Below are positions 6,767 to 14,707 of a stretch of DNA of 64,000 bases, one piece after another (positions within the stretch are counted from its first letter, which is position 1; every line of letters starts with the position of its first letter). The DNA lies in assembly GCA_015258065.1 (NCBI GenBank), contig JABZIZ010000005.1, positions 62,001-126,000 on the forward strand. The letters run 5' to 3'. Made by a program: the position numbers and the translations under genes. The DNA is from Lachnospiraceae bacterium (GTDB taxonomy: Bacteria; Bacillota; Clostridia; Lachnospirales; Lachnospiraceae). The notes below the pieces were generated by a model. The model did no database searches and had not been told where the DNA came from. It saw nothing but the letters and a program-made list of their open reading frames with translations.

Positions 6767-7837
6767 ATGCAGGGAAATATCGGAAACACAGATAAATATT
6801 TTATTGAACAGGATAAAATCAACATTCGAAAAATGCGTGAAGTACTAGCCACCTTACCAAAATTCACTCATCAGTATTTTAGGAGTATCGAGGGAAACAC
6901 TTCCAGCCGCACTCGCCTTGGATATGCTTATGATCTTCGCACTTTCTTCGAATTCCTTCATGAGAATAATTCTTCTCTTAAGCAAACTGCAATTACCAAT
7001 TATAAGCTTTCCATGTTGGATCAAATCAAGAGAGAAGATATCGAAGAATATTTGGAGTATCTATCTTTATATGACAAACATGAGAAAGAACTGACCAATC
7101 AAGAATCCGGAAAAGCCAGAAAGCTTTCAGCGCTTCGTTCCTTCTATAATTTTTACTTTCGATTGGAAATGATTGAGACCAATCCGCCCTCCATGATCCG
7201 CCTCCCTAAGCTTCATGAACATGAAATTATTCGCTTGGAGCCAAATGAGGTGGCAATCATGCTGGACCAGGTAGAGGCCGGTGAGAAATTGACCAAATCA
7301 CAATTGAAGTTTCATGCTAAAACGAAACTTCGAGATACCGCTCTCATCACGCTCTTGTTAGGTACAGGGATTCGGGTTTCAGAGTGCGTTGGAATTGATA
7401 TCAATGATATCAATTTTGAGAATAACGGAATCAAGATCCATCGTAAAGGTGGATATGATACAATCGTCTACTTCGGAGAGGAAGTCGAGAAAGCACTTCG
7501 AGCTTATTTGGACTCGAGATTGCAATTAAGCGCGGTATCCGGTAGTGAAAATGCCGTTTTTCTCTCCCTTCAAAGCAAAAGAATTTCCGTACGTGCGGTT
7601 GAGAATCTGGTCAAGAAATATGCACAAACCGTTACCTCTTTAAAAAAAATCACGCCACACAAACTTCGTTCTACTTTTGGAACCAACCTCTATAAAGAAT
7701 CCGGAGATATTTATCTTGTTGCAGATGTTTTGGGACACAAGGATGTCAATACCACCAGAAAACACTATGCCGCCCAGGATGACGACAATAGACGAAGAGC
7801 TGCCAGAATGATCCATTTACGAGAAAGCGAGACATAA
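6767..7837 (+). CDS. Tyrosine recombinase (phage-integrase / Xer-like family)
   Basis: 356 residues from ATG 6767. An N-terminal SAM-like DNA-binding domain (about residues 25-150) precedes the catalytic domain with Arg in LLGTGIRVSEC, Lys in IHRKGGYD, His-x-x-Arg in PHKLRSTFG, His in LGHKDVNTT and the Tyr nucleophile in RKHYAA. Start choice: AAAGGA at 6754-6759 lies seven bases before ATG 6767; a GTG at 6704 would add 21 residues but has no site. It may resolve chromosome dimers or act in damage repair; no phage genes surround it, and it sits in the likely SOS operon. Confidence 0.88.
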   Translation: MQGNIGNTDKYFIEQDKINIRKMREVLATLPKFTHQYFRSIEGNTSSRTRLGYAYDLRTFFEFLHENNSSLKQTAITNYKLSMLDQIKREDIEEYLEYLSLYDKHEKELTNQESGKARKLSALRSFYNFYFRLEMIETNPPSMIRLPKLHEHEIIRLEPNEVAIMLDQVEAGEKLTKSQLKFHAKTKLRDTALITLLLGTGIRVSECVGIDINDINFENNGIKIHRKGGYDTIVYFGEEVEKALRAYLDSRLQLSAVSGSENAVFLSLQSKRISVRAVENLVKKYAQTVTSLKKITPHKLRSTFGTNLYKESGDIYLVADVLGHKDVNTTRKHYAAQDDDNRRRAARMIHLRESET

Positions 7838-7843
7838 GAAAGA

Positions 7844-8386
7844 ATGATGACAAATAAGCATAAAGAAAAAACGAATATTTCCTTAATTGGAATGCCGGGA
7901 GTAGGAAAAAGTACCGTTGGCGTTGTACTTGCCAAACGAATGGGATTGGATTTTATCGATAGTGATCTGGAAATACAAAGACAAACTGGAAAATTTCTTT
8001 ATGAAATCATCAAAGAACAGGGACTGAAAGGCTTTATTCAGGTAGAAAACCGTATCAATTCCTCTATCAATACGGATCATTCTTTGATTGCAACCGGTGG
8101 AAGTGTGATTTATGGAAAAGAGGCAATGCAGCATTTGCATGACATTTCCGTCATTGTTTATTTAAAATTATCCTATGAATCTCTTCAGGTTCGTTTGGGC
8201 TCTCTGGAAGAACGTGGTGTGGCAATTGAAAAAGGACAAACACTTTTGGGATTGTATAAGGAACGAATCCCATATTATGAACGATATGCCGATTTAGCCA
8301 TCCTGTGTGAAGAAAAGGGAATCAGCTCCATTGCCAAAGAAATAGAGGAAAAAGTAAACCCATTTTTTCATCCAACTATTCGTTAA
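7844..8386 (+). CDS. Shikimate-kinase-like P-loop kinase, atypical
   Basis: 180 residues, shikimate kinase fold: Walker A GMPGVGKST (16-24), SDLEIQ (Asp41), the ATGGSV loop (83-88) and the lid/adenine region KERIPYYERYAD. In true shikimate kinases the motif FRxxE supplies a substrate-binding Arg; here it reads FIQVE (64-68), and the second motif RPLL is replaced by ERGVAI. Similar variants occur in other Clostridia. It may phosphorylate something other than shikimate. It starts six bases after the recombinase stop, so it belongs to that operon. aroB is found 3 kb away on the other strand. Confidence 0.75.
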   Translation: MMTNKHKEKTNISLIGMPGVGKSTVGVVLAKRMGLDFIDSDLEIQRQTGKFLYEIIKEQGLKGFIQVENRINSSINTDHSLIATGGSVIYGKEAMQHLHDISVIVYLKLSYESLQVRLGSLEERGVAIEKGQTLLGLYKERIPYYERYADLAILCEEKGISSIAKEIEEKVNPFFHPTIR

Positions 8387-8412
8387 AGCTGTCTTTTGCG
8401 AATAGTTGGATG
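8369..8412. repeat. 14-bp inverted repeat at the convergent ends of two genes
   Basis: CATCCAACTATTCG (8369-8382) and its exact complement at 8399-8412, with a 16-base loop. The left arm encodes the last residues of the shikimate-kinase-like gene. Neither side has a clear U-tract, so a factor-assisted or weak bidirectional terminator is only a possibility. A partial third copy (GTTGGATGA) follows at 8414. Confidence 0.5.
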
Positions 8413-8432
8413 AAGTTGGATGATCTTCCCAG

Positions 8433-9074
8433 TTAGCTTCCTGCCTTTTGTCTTTTCTCAAAATCATCTACAAATTGAGAGATCAACTCCGCACTCCCCT
8501 CGAATCCAAGCTTGACGGAATTCACGGTAAGATCATAACTATCTACATGCCCCCATTTTTTGGATGAATAATAGTTATAATAGTTTTTCCGTTGTTTGTC
8601 TTTTTTTCTCATCATTTCTTGTGCTTTATCATCCGAATCAATATCTTTGTATCTACGTCGGATTTCCGCAATTCGTGCGCTTTCATCCGAAGAAATGAAG
8701 ATATGAACAACGTTTGGTAAATCACTTAGCGCATAGTCAGCGCATCTGCCGACAATAATACAGGGGCCCTCTGATGCGATTTTCTTTATCGTATCAAACT
8801 GTGCAAGAAATATTTTATGACTAATCGGCATATCTACAAATCCAGATGCACTATATCCGAATGAGTAAGTATCCATGACTAAATTATATAAGAACGATGT
8901 GGTCGGGCGCTCGTCTTGATGTTCAATCGTTTCTGCAGACAAACCACTCTCCTTTGCCACTCGAGCAATTAGTTCTTTGTCATAACACTTGATTCCATAT
9001 TTTTTTGCAAGCATCTCCCCAATGGCTCTGCCTCCAGATCCAAATTGTCTACCAATCGTAATCACTGTATTCAT
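8433..9074 (-). CDS. Cytidylate kinase-like family protein
   Basis: 213 residues. P-loop at the N-terminus (ITIGRQFGSGGRAIGEMLAK), then IIVGRCADYAL and an Arg-rich lid (IAEIRRRYKDID). This is the cytidylate-kinase-like family common in Clostridia, distinct from Cmk itself; substrate unknown. ATG 9074 has a strong GGAGG upstream. It is a single gene with its own extended -10 promoter and is convergent with the kinase-like gene to its left. Confidence 0.85.
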   Translation of the reverse strand: MNTVITIGRQFGSGGRAIGEMLAKKYGIKCYDKELIARVAKESGLSAETIEHQDERPTTSFLYNLVMDTYSFGYSASGFVDMPISHKIFLAQFDTIKKIASEGPCIIVGRCADYALSDLPNVVHIFISSDESARIAEIRRRYKDIDSDDKAQEMMRKKDKQRKNYYNYYSSKKWGHVDSYDLTVNSVKLGFEGSAELISQFVDDFEKRQKAGS

Positions 9075-9110
9075 AAGATTCCTCCATTATGTAGTTCTCT
9101 TTTGACCCTT

Positions 9111-9119
9111 ATTGTAACA
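9111..9119 (-). promoter_or_regulatory. Extended -10 promoter of the cytidylate-kinase-like gene
   Basis: Minus strand TGTTACAAT: a TG extension followed by TACAAT (9116-9111), about 37 bases before the ATG. No good -35 was found. Confidence 0.45.
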
Positions 9120-9151
9120 CATCCAAATTATGCATCACATCGATGCGCCAA

Positions 9152-10048
9152 CTATTTTAATTCTTTTAAGATCTCTTGAAAATAAGCGGGAAAGGGCGCG
9201 TCAATGCAAATTTCTTTACCCGAACGAGGATGAATAAAATTCAAGGTCTTTGCATGTAAACATTGTCCCTGTATTTCCAAATGATTCATCTGTAATGATT
9301 TTGATAGATTGGACGGAATCTTTTGACGAGAAGCATATTTTTCGTCTCCCAACAGAGGATGTCCAATCGAGGCCATGTGAACACGAATCTGATGTGTTCT
9401 TCCTGTTTCCAACCGACACTGAATATAACTCATCCGATAAAAGGGGTAAGAGCTCAGCAAGTGATAATGTGTGATGGCTTTCTTTCCGTGAATCGGATCA
9501 ATTCCCATTTTTTTCCGATCTCTCTTATGCCGACCAATCGGGGCGTCGATAATGCCCTCTTTTTCTTGAAAAAGCCCAAAGACAATGGCATGATAAATGC
9601 GCAGAATAGAGTGCTCCTTCAATTGTTCAGCAATTCCTTGCTGCGCCAGGTCTGTTTTACAGATCACCAGAGATCCGGTCGTGTCTTTATCAATTCGATG
9701 CACGATTCCCGGTCGTAGCACTCCGTTAATCCCGGATAAAGTATCTCCACAATGGTATAGAATCGCATTCACAAGTGTTCCCGTCGGATGCCCGGGCGCC
9801 GGATGCACAACGAGTCCCTTCGGTTTGTTGATCACTAGTAAATCTTCATCTTCGTAAAGAATCTCCAACGGGATATTTTCAGGCTCTACATGGAACTCTT
9901 GAAGGTCAGGGAGGGAAAGTTCAATCTGGTCATCTGCTTTTACCAGTTCTTTTGCTTTCGCGACCCTTCCATTTAACAAAACGTAATTTTCATCGATCAA
10001 TTTTTTAATTTGCGTACGTGAAAGTTTGTCTGCTATTTCCGCTGCCAA
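9152..10048 (-). CDS. RluD-family 23S rRNA/tRNA pseudouridine synthase (start uncertain)
   Basis: 298 residues from the only standard start codon. N-terminal S4 domain, then the RluA/RluD catalytic domain with the Asp in GIVHRIDKDTTGS and the RLETGRTHQIRVH motif. It isomerises uridines in large rRNA or tRNA. The family's S4 domain normally begins with R(L/I)DRFL; here GIRIDRFLAAEI is encoded with the TTG (10048) as the Leu of RFL, so the true start lies upstream. The frame stays open back to a stop at 10139-10141 but holds no ATG, GTG or TTG; ATT or ATC codons are the only candidates. Same strand as and next to lspA, a conserved pair. Confidence 0.88.
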   Translation of the reverse strand: MAAEIADKLSRTQIKKLIDENYVLLNGRVAKAKELVKADDQIELSLPDLQEFHVEPENIPLEILYEDEDLLVINKPKGLVVHPAPGHPTGTLVNAILYHCGDTLSGINGVLRPGIVHRIDKDTTGSLVICKTDLAQQGIAEQLKEHSILRIYHAIVFGLFQEKEGIIDAPIGRHKRDRKKMGIDPIHGKKAITHYHLLSSYPFYRMSYIQCRLETGRTHQIRVHMASIGHPLLGDEKYASRQKIPSNLSKSLQMNHLEIQGQCLHAKTLNFIHPRSGKEICIDAPFPAYFQEILKELK

Positions 10049-10160
10049 GAAACGATCGATTCGAATCCCCGCTGTTTCCTCCCGTACTTGAATGATTCTC
10101 TTATCCGTATCTGTTTCCTCTTCTGCACTACGAATATCTTATCTGTTTTTCTGCTCTACG

Positions 10161-10700
10161 TTAGCTGATTTTTCGTGTTTTTTTCTGTTGTTTAATACTC
10201 AAAAAACTAAAATCTTGCTCTTTATAATAAAAGAGGATAAACAACACCAACAAAATGGTAGAAACTGTCACATAGATATCAGCAACATTGAATACCGGAA
10301 AGTCGATTAACGAGAAATAGATAAAATCAATCACATAGGCGTGCATCGTTCGATCTACCATATTTCCTGCCGCACCGGAAGCAATAAGAATAAGCAGGAA
10401 ATTAAAGGGAATATATTTCCGCTCCGGTGGAATACGATAAAGGACATAGGCAATCATAATGCAAATAAGGATCGCAATCAAAATAAAGAAAATCTTTTGA
10501 TTCTGAAGCAGTCCAAACGCAGCCCCAAAGTTTTCTAAATAATGCAACTCCAAAACTCCGGAGATCAAAGGAAAGGAATCTTTCCCGCACAAGTGCTGTA
10601 CAGCAAAACTTTTTGTCATTTGATCTATGAAGACCAAAAAGATAAATAACATCAGATCGATAAAAAGCAACCATCGTTTACCTGTTTTTTTATTCCTCAT
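10161..10700 (-). CDS. lspA: Lipoprotein signal peptidase (signal peptidase II)
   Basis: 179 residues with four membrane segments. It cleaves the signal peptide of diacylglyceryl-prolipoproteins. The catalytic aspartates sit in GNMVDR and FNVADIYV, both canonical. ATG 10700 follows AAGGAG; a TTG three bases upstream is also possible. The C-terminal tail is basic. Possible substrates in the window include the D,D-carboxypeptidase with lipobox LGGC. Confidence 0.95.
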   Translation of the reverse strand: MRNKKTGKRWLLFIDLMLFIFLVFIDQMTKSFAVQHLCGKDSFPLISGVLELHYLENFGAAFGLLQNQKIFFILIAILICIMIAYVLYRIPPERKYIPFNFLLILIASGAAGNMVDRTMHAYVIDFIYFSLIDFPVFNVADIYVTVSTILLVLFILFYYKEQDFSFLSIKQQKKTRKIS

Positions 10701-10808
10701 CAATTTATCTGCTCCTTACTTGATTTTTACTTGATTTTCTCGTTGGAAATGAGATCTGTTGCATATTTTGATCACATCAACCTGTATCAATCTCTCCACT
10801 GGTGGTAT

Positions 10809-11981
10809 CTACTTTGTAATTGCTTCAATCGCTGTTTTGATTTCGATGCTCGACACGTCTTTAGCAAGAAAACAATGCCCAATCTGATCCAGCAAAACGA
10901 ATTGCAAGTGACCTGCACTTACTTTTTTGTCAGAAAACATCATCTGCATCAGTGCATCCGGATCCGATATCTCGGTACAAGTAGGCAACGAATAAAAGGA
11001 CAAAGCACTTCGGATGGTTTCTTCTTCCGCAACAGAAAGAAGACCACGATCTCTCGAAATTCTCGCTGCTGCAAGCATCCCTAGGCCAACACATTCCCCA
11101 TGAAGTAAAGAAAAATTTTTATATTTCTCAAGGGCGTGCCCCAGTGTGTGGCCATAATTTAAAATTTTCCGTATTCCTCTGTCTTTTGGATCTTTCTGCA
11201 CCACATCTCTTTTATATTCGCAGCAGCTTTGAATCATCTGCAACAGATCCGTTTGGTCGAGTGATAAAATCTGAGCTCCATGGACGGTTAACCAGTTGAA
11301 AAACGTTGCATTCCAAATCAACCCATACTTGATAATTTCGGCCATCCCTGCTGCAAATTGGCGATGAGGCAAGGTGTTTAAAGTATTCAGATTCATTATA
11401 ACCGTTTTAGGCGGATAGAAGGCGCCAATCATATTTTTATATCCAACAAAATCGACGCCTGTCTTTCCGCCGATGCTAGAGTCTGTCTGAGCCAGCAAGG
11501 TGGTTGGTACCTGAATATAAGAAATTCCCCTCAAATAAGTTGCTGCAGTAAACCCTGTGATATCCCCTATCACACCTCCTCCCAGCGCAACCAGAAAATC
11601 ATCACGGTCAAAGTGATTCTCCATTAAAATCTGATAGAGATGTTGAACGGTTTGCAGTGTTTTTTGTGATTCCCCGGCCGGAAGCACAATGGAATGAAGT
11701 TCCGATACCGTATCGTTCAAACTCATGCGTACTTGCGACAGGTACAAAGGTGCTATATTCGTATCTGTTATAATCAAAACACGTCTTTTTATGGAAAAGA
11801 GCTTTCTAACCTGATGATGCAGTTCGCAGAAATGCGTGCTTCCACAAATCAAAATATCATAAGCATTGTTGTCCTGCTGCAAGAGGGACAATGCTGTCAG
11901 GGTTACAAAAGCATGATCCTCCGTTGCAAAAGATGTGGGTGCCAATGTATCCGCCTTTCGTAGAACAGGATTGCCTGCCAT
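10809..11981 (-). CDS. aroB: 3-dehydroquinate synthase
   Basis: 390 residues. It converts DAHP to 3-dehydroquinate, the second shikimate-pathway step, using NAD and a divalent metal. Seen: ALGGGVIGDITGF, PTTLLAQTDSSIGGKTGVD, the metal ligands Glu in GMAEIIKYG and His in NYGHTLGHA and LLHGECVGLG. The N-terminus is some 25 residues longer than usual. ATG 11981 has no clear Shine-Dalgarno. It follows a terminator-like hairpin after sepF, so it may need its own promoter. No other aro gene lies near except the doubtful shikimate-kinase-like gene. Confidence 0.95.
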   Translation of the reverse strand: MAGNPVLRKADTLAPTSFATEDHAFVTLTALSLLQQDNNAYDILICGSTHFCELHHQVRKLFSIKRRVLIITDTNIAPLYLSQVRMSLNDTVSELHSIVLPAGESQKTLQTVQHLYQILMENHFDRDDFLVALGGGVIGDITGFTAATYLRGISYIQVPTTLLAQTDSSIGGKTGVDFVGYKNMIGAFYPPKTVIMNLNTLNTLPHRQFAAGMAEIIKYGLIWNATFFNWLTVHGAQILSLDQTDLLQMIQSCCEYKRDVVQKDPKDRGIRKILNYGHTLGHALEKYKNFSLLHGECVGLGMLAAARISRDRGLLSVAEEETIRSALSFYSLPTCTEISDPDALMQMMFSDKKVSAGHLQFVLLDQIGHCFLAKDVSSIEIKTAIEAITK

Positions 11982-12003
11982 CTATTTACAAATGATTTTA
12001 AGC

Positions 12004-12033
12004 AAAATGAACGGCAGAAGAAACCTTCTGCCG
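12004..12033 (-). terminator. Terminator after sepF
   Basis: Minus strand CGGCAGAAG / CTTCTGCCG (nine pairs, 12033-12012, loop of four) followed by TTCATTTT. It separates sepF from aroB. Confidence 0.65.
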
Positions 12034-12058
12034 CAACTTTCCTAACAAAATATATGTC

Positions 12059-12577
12059 TTACTTTCCTGCAGAATCTCCAAGTGTACCACCGATCATTTC
12101 TTGAAAATCGCCTGAGATATCCACGCTGGGCGGGGTGATAATAAAGATATATCTCGAAATCTTCTGGAGGTTACCTCGAATGGCATAACACGATCCGGAA
12201 ACAAAATCTACAATCCTCTGTGCAAGATCTACATCAATTCCTTCCAGATTCAAAACAACCGCCCGATTTCCCAAAAGGGTATCGGTTACTTCCTTCGTAT
12301 CCTCCATGGAAGTAGGTCTAATTGCGCAAATTTCCATGTTACTGGCTGCACTTGCTACCGCCTTCCTCACGGATCTATTGGTAGGTAACGATTTTACCAC
12401 AGGCTTTCTAAAACGCTCTTCCGAAGTTTCAATCGCTGGTTCATTCTTACCGATTACCGGTTCTCTAGATGGAGTTTCCTCAGCGTCATCACCCTCATAG
12501 TAACTGTCATCATCATAATAGCCGTCATCTTCTCCGTTCAGCTTCATTGCATTTAAAAACTTATCCATGACACTCAT
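12059..12577 (-). CDS. sepF: Cell division protein SepF
   Basis: 172 residues. The N-terminal amphipathic helix (MSVMDKFLNAMKL) binds membrane, an acidic Tyr/Asp linker follows, and the C-terminal SepF domain begins near MEICAIRPTSMED and includes AVVLNLEGIDVDLAQRIVDFVSG. It polymerises and tethers FtsZ at the septum. ATG 12577 follows GGGAG; an earlier in-frame start at 12628 would add 17 unlikely residues. A strong promoter lies about 70 bases upstream. In related Clostridia it is usually followed by ylmH and divIVA, which are not here. Confidence 0.95.
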   Translation of the reverse strand: MSVMDKFLNAMKLNGEDDGYYDDDSYYEGDDAEETPSREPVIGKNEPAIETSEERFRKPVVKSLPTNRSVRKAVASAASNMEICAIRPTSMEDTKEVTDTLLGNRAVVLNLEGIDVDLAQRIVDFVSGSCYAIRGNLQKISRYIFIITPPSVDISGDFQEMIGGTLGDSAGK

Positions 12578-12644
12578 ATTAAAAACTCCCTTTCCGGTAT
12601 TTCCGGTATAAAGGCATACCTTGAACATGTTTACATACTATACT

Positions 12645-12673
12645 ATTATCCATGTTTTAAGCGTAGCTGTCAA
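12645..12673 (-). promoter_or_regulatory. sepF promoter
   Basis: Minus strand TTGACA (12673-12668), a 17-base spacer, GATAAT (12650-12645). It begins three bases after the end of the HlyD-like gene. Confidence 0.75.
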
Positions 12674-12675
12674 CA

Positions 12676-14064
12676 TTATTCATAAATCAAATCATCATCC
12701 TTCACCGTTGAAGAATCGAGCGCAATGTAGTCGAATTCACTTAAACCATACATCGTGTTGGGCTCCACAATTGCATATTCCTCATTTTGATACAGAATTC
12801 TAATTTGTCTGAAATCAGCATAACCTTTGTTAATGTTATAGACTCCAGTCAATTTTTCTGTATTTTTCAGTGTCAGTGTGTCGGTTGACTCCGGTTTCTG
12901 AAGGATATCACCCGCGCTGAGAGAGGCATCACCGATATCATAACTGCTTTCTGTCTCATTATAAACAGTGACCCTCTTAAACTCCACACTTTCTCTGCCA
13001 TTTTTGGACCAGCCTTTTTTCAGAACCCCTTGTACCCCATTTTCTCCCTTCGTCAAATACTCTTTAGGTATCACATAAAAATTCTTCTTCACAATGGCTG
13101 ATTTCGGAATCTTGAGCCCACGCCTCTCCTCTGTAATTAACTGCACATCCAGAAATCGATCGGTACAAAAAGTCATCATGGAGTTCGTAAAAGACAGGAG
13201 AATGAGAGGCTTTTGATCACTTCCGCGTGTTTCAGAAACGGATGCCCATAATTCGTCCTGGTTTTTTAAAAAACGAACTTTCACAAATCCAAGTTCGGTC
13301 AGCGATTTTGCCATTTTTTCATCTACAGAAAGGGCCACGGACCAATTTTCATCTGTAATAATTTTATAAACAGGATCTCCCTCGGCAATCAGATTATTAT
13401 TTACCAGCGGTTTTTTCTTGTACTGATTATCCTCAAAGGACTCTCTGTCCAACTGTTCCGGTTTTTTCGTTTCGTACCCGTCCGTATAATAAACAACGGT
13501 TCCGGTTTCAGTTGCATCATAATAATGAATTGCACTTGCATCCGCATTTTTGCTAAGAGCCTCAATATTGGATAAAATACTGGTGTTAGCGAATTTTTGG
13601 GCAGTTCCCTGTAAACCTGTTTTAAAATCATAAACCTTAGAAAAATCAGTATCCCGGAAGTCGGAACAGAAATTCATGATCTGTGTACGCAACTCTCCCA
13701 TATCCTGTGCAGATAAGGTAACGGTGTCGCTCCCCTCCGATTTCAGCAGATCCATCAAGCCACCGTTTTCATCAATGGTATAGACTAAATTTCCAACTGC
13801 TACTCTTCCACCCTCCGATGCAAAATAATTTACATAACCAGAATCCGCACTCTTCTCAATCTTCTCTTGACGAATTGCAATCCCTTTGTAGGTATCATCT
13901 GCCGAAAGACTGCCATCCTTTACTTCATACACGACAATATGCTTGGAACGAAAATAGGAAACAAAAGCAAACAGAATGTATACGAGGATGATAATAAATA
14001 TCAGTTTACCAAGGTTAAGATTGAGAGCTTTGGGGTATCCGAGAGGTCTCTGTTCCTGTCGCAT
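12676..14064 (-). CDS. HlyD-family membrane-fusion-like protein in the division cluster
   Basis: 462 residues. A short cytoplasmic tail, one membrane anchor (KLIFIIILVYILFAFVSYF), then a large extracellular region with lipoyl/barrel-sandwich-type strands (KGIAIRQEKIEKSADSGYVN, GGRVAVGNLVYTI). This matches HlyD-type adaptor proteins by fold, but no ATPase, permease or outer-membrane partner is nearby and the organism appears to be Gram-positive. Relatives commonly sit beside sepF in Lachnospiraceae, so an envelope or division role is likelier than efflux. ATG 14064 with GGAG six bases upstream is preferred over GTG 14076. Confidence 0.75.
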   Translation of the reverse strand: MRQEQRPLGYPKALNLNLGKLIFIIILVYILFAFVSYFRSKHIVVYEVKDGSLSADDTYKGIAIRQEKIEKSADSGYVNYFASEGGRVAVGNLVYTIDENGGLMDLLKSEGSDTVTLSAQDMGELRTQIMNFCSDFRDTDFSKVYDFKTGLQGTAQKFANTSILSNIEALSKNADASAIHYYDATETGTVVYYTDGYETKKPEQLDRESFEDNQYKKKPLVNNNLIAEGDPVYKIITDENWSVALSVDEKMAKSLTELGFVKVRFLKNQDELWASVSETRGSDQKPLILLSFTNSMMTFCTDRFLDVQLITEERRGLKIPKSAIVKKNFYVIPKEYLTKGENGVQGVLKKGWSKNGRESVEFKRVTVYNETESSYDIGDASLSAGDILQKPESTDTLTLKNTEKLTGVYNINKGYADFRQIRILYQNEEYAIVEPNTMYGLSEFDYIALDSSTVKDDDLIYE

Positions 14065-14078
14065 TTCAGACTCCACTG

Positions 14079-14107
14079 AAAAAGGGATCGTGGTTTTACC
14101 GCGACCC
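14079..14107 (-). terminator. Terminator/attenuator just upstream of the HlyD-like gene
   Basis: Minus strand GGGTCGCGG / CCACGATCCC (stem with one bulge and one mismatch, 14107-14084) followed by TTTTT (14083-14079). It ends the P-loop gene transcript, yet abuts the Shine-Dalgarno of the HlyD-like gene, so read-through would be the main source of that gene's mRNA unless a promoter was missed. Confidence 0.6.
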
Positions 14108-14218
14108 CGCCATGATCATGATCCTTACAAATATCATTCCTTAAAATCGATACAAACCAATCATTAAGATCCGCTGTTACCCTTTCACGAATCATTCCAT
14201 CCATAAGAACTAAATTTC

Positions 14219-14638
14219 TTATAAGGAAGTTTCAATATATGGCTTTACAGCTTCCGACAATTCCGAAGCATCCATAGACACGCTCAACGTGAAATCTACA
14301 TGAAACTTTTCACTTAAACGGTTCAAACGTTCAATTGTTGTTGTAATATCCTTGCCTTCCAATCCTGCTATATTCAAAAAACTGTCAAAATACATTTGCT
14401 GCAAATCGTGATCCTGGGAAATAATACCGGTAATAAATCCAATGAATTCGTCCGGATTCTCTACAAAGTATTCTGAAACGTCAATGAGCCTGACTTTATT
14501 ATTCAACTCATACATGTGTTTAGTGCTCTTATCCAAATAGACTACATTTCCAAGCACGGCCTTTACCTGCCCGTTTGCTTTATCCAATAAGCACTTGGTC
14601 TTGCCTTTTCCCTTTTTGCCGACAATCAACTGAACCAT
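14219..14638 (-). CDS. Small P-loop ATP-binding protein, function unknown
   Basis: 139 residues. It begins MVQLIVGKKGKGKTKCLL, a clear Walker A (GKKGKGKT). An Asp after a hydrophobic strand (VRLIDVSEYF) could serve as a partner acidic residue, though no full Walker B is evident. The remainder is helical (TGIISQDHDLQQMYFDSFL, TTTIERLNRLSEKF). Similar short P-loop proteins are found near sepF in Lachnospiraceae, but I know no experimental function. ATG 14638 follows GAGGAGG by eight bases; TTG 14644 is less likely. It is read from its own promoter. Confidence 0.75.
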   Translation of the reverse strand: MVQLIVGKKGKGKTKCLLDKANGQVKAVLGNVVYLDKSTKHMYELNNKVRLIDVSEYFVENPDEFIGFITGIISQDHDLQQMYFDSFLNIAGLEGKDITTTIERLNRLSEKFHVDFTLSVSMDASELSEAVKPYIETSL

Positions 14639-14676
14639 GTCCAAAACCTCCTCAGGTGCGATTCACATTTTAGTTA

Positions 14677-14705
14677 ATTATAGATGATCAATCTGGAAAA
14701 AACAA
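14677..14705 (-). promoter_or_regulatory. Promoter of the P-loop gene
   Basis: Minus strand TTGTTT (14705-14700), 17-base spacer, perfect TATAAT (14682-14677), about 40 bases before the ATG. Confidence 0.7.
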
Positions 14706-14707
14706 CT

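Noticed and set aside
6767..7837. Prophage or integrative element suggested by the recombinase
   Set aside because: No attachment-site repeats, phage or conjugation genes, and composition matches the neighbours; the lexA context explains it better.
12618..12632. GAACATGTT upstream of sepF as a LexA box
   Set aside because: The half-sites are two bases apart rather than four, so it does not fit the consensus.
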